In this document: piece after piece, positions 57,523 to 64,000 of the stretch
Numbering within the stretch: position 1 is the first letter of the stretch
How the letters are laid out: each line of letters opens with the position of its first letter
Source: Perilla frutescens
Taxonomy: Eukaryota > Streptophyta > Magnoliopsida > Lamiales > Lamiaceae
Assembly (NCBI GenBank): GCA_026008535.1
Contig: BRKX01000014.1
Location: 43,344,506-43,408,505, forward strand
Reading direction: 5' to 3'
DNA: 64,000 nucleotides
The notes under the pieces: generated by a model
Databases searched by the model: none
Told to the model about the DNA's origin: nothing
What the model saw: the letters and a program-made list of their open reading frames with translations, nothing else
Position numbers and translations under genes: made by a program

Positions 57523-58947
57523 TGTTAGTTTTGTATACTGGAAGACATGTCTTAATATATTTTTCTGACAATGTGATGATATAGATTGAATCTTTTTGCA
57601 GTCACTGTTTGCATTTACATTATTATAATTGTTTATGCATATTCCATATACTTACACTGTAGATGATTTGGTGTGGGTAAACACACAATAAGATCATATC
57701 ATCAGATCCTTGTATAGTATTAAAAGACTCACGGCTTAGATGGTCATCAATACACCGTCGGTACACCGTAGAATAATCTGATAATTAGTTTATCTTTACT
57801 ATTTGATTATTCTACTACACGTTTTAGTGTATTGAGGAGGATAGCGATAGGATACTGTTCTCTACTCTGACACTATAAGTTAGAGAAGAAAGATCCATAG
57901 AGTTCGTGTTCATAACTTACATTTATTGGCGAACATATGTATGCTTTGTTTATTGCTTTGATTTATCCATGGGTGATATTCTCTTATAGAATCAATAAAC
58001 TCAATATCTTAGGTTATAGCATTTGCATACATGATGTGTCGTGCAATATATATAGGCACCGTGTCCTGGTGCGTCAGGTTGATGATGTTCTCTTGAGGAA
58101 ACAAAAGTTCATGTTGAAACCCTGTAGGTGGAATTTATTCCGTACATGAGTAAAGCTAATGTGGTACTACTCAAGGTGTTAGATACTAACTAATTATAGC
58201 TGTCAGATGCTTACATAATTAATTAATGAACATTAGATCTTAAACACGGGGAATGACTGAACTAAAGGAGAAAGCATATTCACAAACATGTATTAAATTG
58301 GTAGGTCAGTATTACTTCTTCTGTGGGATAAAAGTAATATTTAATTTATTTAGTAATATCCTACGTTTATTGGATATTGGGAATTAAATAAATTAGTGGG
58401 CCAATTTAATATTCTTCTAGATCCTTGTTGTAGCCCAATATGACTTTAATGGACTGGAGATGGAACAAGAGTTAAGAGGCCCAAGCCTACTAGGTTTGGG
58501 GCTTGTAATTTTCGACCACCCCCTTATAAATAAGAGGGTGGGGATCGAAAATTACACACATAATAATCAGCCTCTCAGTTATCTTTTCATCTCCACAGTA
58601 TCCATTGTTATCTAGTATATTTCTGTCCATCCTGAATCTAGATACAGTCCAGGAATATAACAGAAGATCAAGGAGTCGAATTATACTGTGCTAAGGGGGC
58701 GCCGATCATTGTACTCTCAACAACAAGATTAGACGTTTAATCTTGTCCACAACCCGACGTTCAATTGTAAGTCATTTTTCGGTATTCCATGTTTCCATTT
58801 TTAGCATAATCGAAAACCGTTTTGCATGTTTAATTGAACTTGGTTAATTAAAACATTTATGTTGCATAAGATATGAATACATGATATTAGGATTAAAGAA
58901 CAACCAAATAGATCATGTGGTGGTTTTAATTCGAAAAAAACCCAACA
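57523..58947 (+). repeat. 5' LTR of element D
   Basis: TGTTAGTTTTGTATACTGG to AACCCAACA; 1,425 bp. TATA palindrome 58507-58553, U5 hairpin 58724-58745, GTAAGT 58767-58772. The left arm of the U3 inverted repeat is decayed (ACTAACTAATTAT). Confidence 0.93.
58507..58553 (+). promoter_or_regulatory. TATA-box palindrome, element D 5' LTR
   Basis: AATTTTCG (58507-58514) faces CGAAAATT (58546-58553). Inner CCACCC faces GGGTGG, with one internal mismatch before CTTA/TAAG. TATAAATA is in the loop. Confidence 0.7.
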
Positions 58948-58949
58948 AT

Positions 58950-58961
58950 TGGTGTCAAAGC
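58950..58961 (+). other. Primer binding site of element D
   Basis: TGGTGTCAAAGC, two changes from the canonical initiator tRNA-Met site, immediately after the LTR. Confidence 0.75.
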
Positions 58962-61579
58962 GGGTTTTTGGCACTATTCTAGATTTAATCCTAGGAGTAA
59001 TTTCGAAATATATGTATAAATTTGATGAAATATTTATGATCCTTAAATTTTCAGATTTATATGTTGATGTATTTCGAATTATGGTGTTTAAAATTTGGAT
59101 GAATTTTTGATGCAATTCGAAAATTCTAGTTTTGAAGAACACTGAAATTTTCGATCCATACCTAATTAGATTTGGAACAGATTTTTTATGTATCAAAATT
59201 TCCAGATTTAATTAGGCTAGGTTTCGAAAATTGTAGATTCAAATTCGGATGTAATTTTGATTTTTATCGAAAATTCAGATTTGTGATAATCTATGAAATT
59301 TTCGATCATAGTATTATTAAATTTGGAATAGATGTAGATCAAGATCAAATTTTCAGATTTAATGAAATTCATGTTCGAAAATTTGATCATCAAAGTTTCG
59401 AAAATTTTGATGTTTAATTTCCCTAATTTTTGGTGTTAAAATTTTCGGTCATATTAGATCAATTTGGAGAAGATTTTGATGAAAATCAAATTTCCAGATT
59501 TATCTAATGTGTGTTTCGAAAATTTGGAGTGTTGGAATTAGATTTGGTATTTTTGATATTTATCTTAAAGTTTCCTAATTCTAATCTAGATAGATTTGAA
59601 AATGGAATATAAGATTGGGATAGAATTTGAAGTGGATCAAATTTCAGATTTAATCTTCTTGTGATTTTCGAAATCTACAAAGATTAGAATTGGATAAGGT
59701 AATTTTTTATGTATATCACTAGTTATCTAATTCCAATCCAAAAAGATTTGAAAATAGATTTTAAATTTGGAAAAATTTGAAGTAGATCAAATTTTCAGAT
59801 TTATTATCTTGATATTTTTGAAAAGTATGTAGATAAGGATTGGAAAAGTAATTTTTGGTGTATATCATAAATTACTTAATTCTAATCTAGATAGATTTGA
59901 AAATAGAATTTAAATTTGGAAAGAATTTGAAGTGGATCACATTTTCAAATTTTATTCTTGTAATTTTCGAAATCTAAGAAGATAAGAATTGGGAAAAGTA
60001 ATTTTGGTGTATATCATAAATTGCTTAATTCTAATCTAGATATGGTTGAAAATAAGATTTGAATTTGGATAGAATTTGAAGTGGATCAAATTTCCAAATT
60101 TCATCTTTGGAAATTTCCGAACCCTATCCAAATATTTGGGATAGATTTTTGATCTATATCAAGATTTCCAAATATTAATTAATTATGGTTTATCCGAAGA
60201 TTAAGAAATAAATTTGGTGGATAATTTTAACGAATTTCCAGATTTATTCTTATGGAATTTTCGAGTATATCAAGATTTAATTTGGTGGATAATTATTTTA
60301 ATTTTCAATTTATATATATCTTGTGATAATTTTCGAAATTATTAATTTAATTAATTACAATTTTCGAAAATTAATATCATGTATGGTAATCATATGGTAT
60401 TTTATGCTAATCATGCAATTATGATTGTTGACTTTGTAGACTAACATGTTTGCAGGTTTACCAACTATCATGATTCCTTTAATTATGTGATGTATGTTTT
60501 AATTTTATGTTGAATGTATGATGGGTCGTATGCCGGTTTGGCTACGTGATTTTAATCCAAGAGAAAATCTATGGATTAGGTCTAGGTTTTTTATGTTGTT
60601 ACAATGTAATAGAAATAAAATTGTTAGATGAAGTTACTAAGTTGTAATATTATTCTAGATATATTAGATTATTCCTTTAAGGAATAGATATTCTATATTG
60701 AATAAAGTTTGAAGATCAACTCAAAGATGGAAAGTAGTGCAGCTCAAGAAAGGAAGTATCACTGATTCACATCCTGAAACCCTAATTGGAGCTAAGGTTT
60801 TCGGCGAGGCGCAGTGAGGTGGACGGCCACACTCTCCAAGACTTGGAGTTGACTTTCTAGTTTTATCTCATTGAGCAACACGAGATATAAGCTATGATAG
60901 TTGGTTTTCTTGTTATTGCTTATTGTGTTGTTGAAGCATGCAATGGTGTTTATCATTTTATGTGATGTTTGCATGTTTTATAATGGGATAAAATGAAACT
61001 TCAATCATAAATAACTAAGTGGCAGAGATTCATACCAAAGTATGTAGAAATCTCATACAGTCTCCATTAATCTGGTTTAAGTGAGAAATGATGGGCATGC
61101 GTGTTGAAAATAGGTCTTTCTCCATATCAGATATGCCATATCATAGAATTCTCTAGATATTAAACCTCTTTAAAAAGGTAGTTGTAGAACACTGTTAGAA
61201 CTAACTGACTCCTCTATCTGGAGTAGTTAAATTCAAACATGTGTCCTTGGGGTGAAGATGATGGTGTTCACACTTAGGTATAATTTATTAATAAACGTCC
61301 ATACGATCGTGACTTATTAATTAGATGATTACATGACCGTGTTGGTATCCGGCTATTAATTTGCTTGTTGTAAGGAAACTCAACTTGAGGCAAATTAAAG
61401 GTTTAATAACCTGTTTAAAAATGAATTTTATAAACATCCACACTATCATGGCTTATAGAAAACGTTTTTAAAATGTCGATGGAAAAGTATATAATTTTAT
61501 GAGGTTTTCAGTTATATACTGTTTATCCTAAAGTTTATGACTATACTGCATGTTTCTTTTCAGTTATTCCATATCATCA
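58962..61579 (+). other. Leader of element D with about four 150-base repeats
   Basis: AT-rich repeat units begin with CTAATTCTAATCTAGAT-like text at 59574, 59727, 59875 and 60023 (spacing 153, 148, 148). The AATCCA/TGGATT hairpin is shortened (60554-60577). Hairpins with ACGTCC and ACATCCAC at 61287-61321 and 61426-61460. Acceptor-like TTTTCAG ends at 61563. A minus-strand frame of 131 codons (58801-59196) comes from the AT-rich repeats and is not a gene. Confidence 0.7.
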
Positions 61580-64000
61580 ATTGCACTCTCAAATCTTTCC
61601 TCTACACTCAAAGAAAATAAGTTAATCGGGAAAATCTATAATGACTGGTTTCGTAATCTTAATATCGTCCTAACTGCTGAGGGACACAAATTCGTACTTG
61701 AAGAAGAATGTCCTGAAAAGACAAATGAGAATTCTGGCGAAGAGCAAAGGTTGGCTTATCCTAAGTGGGTCAAGTCTGATGAGATTGCACGCTGTTACAT
61801 TTTGGCTTCTATGTCAAATGTGCTGCAACTGCAACATCAGTCTATGAAGACTGCTTACAATGTCATGTACAACCTTAAGGATCTCTTCAGTCACCAAAAT
61901 CACTCGGCGCGCCATTTAGCGATGAAGAAACCGATGAGCATGAAAATGTCTGACTCCACACCTGTTAGGGATCACATTCTTAGCATGATGAGTCATCTGG
62001 CTGAGATCGAGACTTTGGATGGAGATCTGGATGGCGAGTCTCAGATAGACATTGTGCTTCATAGTCTGTCCCCGAAGTTCGAGCAGTTTAGATTGAACTT
62101 CAATATGATAAAGAAGGATGTCACTTTATCTGAACTTCTCATGGATCTTCAGGTGGCTGAGTTACTTCAAAAGGGAAATCCGGAGGCACACCTAGCTGAA
62201 AAATAGGGTGTCTTCTTCTGGTACTAAAAGGAAGAAGAGATACGCACCTAAGAAAGCTACAAATTGGACGCCTAAGGTGAAGAAGCCCAAGGCAAAGATT
62301 CCTACTGAGGAATTCAAGTCGAAGACAAAGTGCTTCAAGTGCGGCCAGCCAGGCTACTGGAAGACGGCGTGTCTCGATAAGAGAAAGAAGGGTATGTCTC
62401 ACACTCTTTTCATTGAAACATGTTTAGCAACTTGTTCTACTCAGTCTTGGGTAGTAGATACTAGAGCTACTCATCATGTTTGCATGCCTTTACAGGGTTC
62501 CTGGTAAAAAGACAGTTGAGTGATGAGGAGATCATCGTCTAAATGGGCAATGCCATGAGAGTGGTGGCTGTTGCAGTGGGAGATGTTACCATTTCTTTTA
62601 GTAGTGATAGGAGTTTAGTTTTGAAAGACTGTCTTTATGTGCTTGGTTTTAGGCGAAACCTTATTTTTGTTTCGAAACTTTTTATGGATGGATATTCAGT
62701 TTCTTTTGATAACAAGGTTGTTATCTTTAGTGGTAAACATTTTATCTATTCTGACACATTGGATGGACATCTTTATTTACTTAATCCTATGCAAAACACT
62801 ACGTAAAAACAATTTCTGAATACATCGATCACAAACCCTAATAAAAGGAAAAAACCTTCAGAATTGAATCAAACCTATCTTTGCTATCTGAGGCTAGGTC
62901 ATATCAACCTTAAGAGGATACAAAGGCTAGTAAATGATAGACCTCTATCTTCATTTGTTTTAGAATCATTTCCTTTGTGTGACTCCTGCTTGGAAGGTAA
63001 AATGGCCAAGCGTCCTTTTGAGTCAAAAGAAAACCGATCCGAAGGGCTATTAGATTTGATTCACTCTGACTTATGTGGCCCTATGTCAGTTCAAGCTCTT
63101 GGAGGGTATGAGTATTTCATCACACTCATTGATGATCACTCAAGATATGGATATATCTAGCTATTACGTCGCAAGTCCGAATGCGTTGATAAATTCAAGG
63201 AATTCAAGGCGAAAGTGGAGAAACGTATTTGTAGAAATATCAAGTCACTGCATTCTAATTATGGGGGTGAGTATCTCTCAAGTAAATTTAGGGACTACCT
63301 AGCACAGAATGGGATTATATCCCAGTTGACTGCGTTGGGAACGCCACAGAGAATGGCGTTGTGGAAAGAAGGAATAGAACCTTGTTAGAGACGGTTAAAT
63401 CGATGATGAGTTATTCATAGTTGCCTATATCGTTCTAGGAATACGCTCTAGAAATAGCAGCCTACATTCTTAACTTGGTGCCATCTAAATCAGTTTCTTC
63501 TACGCCCACAGAACTTTAGACTGGACGAAAACATAGTTTAGGACATGATCGGATTTGGGGTAGCCCAGCACACGTGTTAGATAAGGAAGCTGATAAGTTA
63601 GCGCCTCATACTGATGTGAGGCTGTTTTTCGAATATCCTAGAGGAATGAAAGATGGTCTATTTTATTGTCTTAAGCATTAGAAGATCATAGTTAGTACCA
63701 ATGCTCGATTCTTAGACGAAGACTATGTCATAAACCACAAACCAATGAGTCATATTATCTTTAAGGAGCTAAGAGGAAAAGAATCGAATCCAACACCAGT
63801 TGTATAAGAAGAGGTACCACAAGACACTGCACAACGTGTCACAGATACACAAAAACTACCTCGTCGTAGTGGGAGGGTTGTACGCCAACCTGATAGATTC
63901 ATTGGTTTGGGTGAATCTTTGGATTTCCCTAAAAGACTCAATCAATTGGATCCTAGGACCTATGACGAAGCAGTCCAAGACAAGGATGCGGATTCTTGGA
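61580..64000 (+). pseudogene. gag-pol: gag-pol of copia element D, start lost, several frameshifts, partial
   Basis: The gag ATG is ATT (61580-61582); IALSNLSSTLKENKLIGK follows. Gag is open to 62206. A one-base insertion near 62198 shifts into the knuckle (CFKCGQPGYWKTAC, where the His is Tyr) and the protease, which reads DTRA. A deletion near 62500 shifts back. Stops at 62538, 62804 and 63158, then a deletion near 63348 in the integrase. The integrase second Asp reads Asn (SNYGGEY). More stops follow up to the window end (CAG, TGG and CAA-derived). Confidence 0.9.

Larger units (their letters stand above)
57523..64000 (+). mobile_element. Copia element D, runs off the window end
   Basis: Same family as A-C. 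LTR 57523-58947, PBS, leader, gag and the first part of pol; RT, RNase H and the 3' LTR lie beyond 64000. The preceding five bases are CTACA; the matching duplication cannot be checked. It is the most decayed copy. Confidence 0.92.

Noticed and set aside
1..64000. tRNA, rRNA or intact host protein genes
   Set aside because: No cloverleaf-like or rRNA-like sequence and no multi-exon host gene was recognised by eye; a tRNAscan or gene-prediction run was not possible.

Overview
This is a plant nuclear window, most likely from a eudicot, made almost entirely of transposable elements. I see no host gene with intact coding potential. The evidence is plant-type Ty1-copia, Ty3-gypsy chromovirus, Athila-like and CACTA sequences, initiator tRNA-Met primer sites, and an AT-rich background.

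Layout. 1-785 holds the tail of a decayed gypsy element. 786-1153 is the 3' end of a copia LTR. 1154-11349 is an old Tekay/Del-type chromovirus (+): truncated 5' LTR, primer site, an extra uninterrupted 252-codon ORF, broken gag and pol, polypurine tract and a 3 kb 3' LTR. 11350-12543 is the 3' end of another gypsy element, followed by a copia LTR scrap (12544-12647) and a gypsy-like LTR (12648 to about 14660). From about 14861 to 53450 lies one large, decayed Athila-type element on the minus strand. It contains a Russian-doll stack. Copia element A (+, 19783-29155, duplication CTTGA) sits in its reverse transcriptase. Copia element B (-, 31481-52282) sits just upstream of its gag. Copia element C (+, 39144-51646, duplication CTTTA) sits inside the 5' LTR of B. 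A solo Tekay LTR (-, 42459-45751, duplication TGATA) sits in the leader of C. To the right come the 3' end of a plus-strand Athila/Tat-type element with its LTR (54989-56159), a CACTA transposon end (from 56160) and copia element D (+, 57523 to beyond the window end).

A, B, C and D are one copia family with 1.4 kb LTRs, a leader of about 2.5 kb and a single gag-pol frame of about 1,300 codons. All four copies are broken in coding sequence: frameshifts and stops in A, two adjacent stops plus deletions in B, eleven stops in C, and a lost start and several frameshifts in D. A is youngest (LTRs about 98% identical by eye). C is older (about 95% over the part compared). B must predate C, and the Athila host predates A and B.

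The most interesting signal is not protein coding. The copia family carries several structures whose paired arms change together between copies: a palindrome with the TATA box in its loop, a U5 hairpin just before a GTAAGT donor-like site, and a twice-repeated leader hairpin with a constant ACGTCCAC/GTGGC core. A TTTCAG acceptor-like site lies 13-16 bases before the gag start in every copy. Together these suggest a structured, possibly spliced, leader. The second candidate is the extra ORF of the Tekay-type element.
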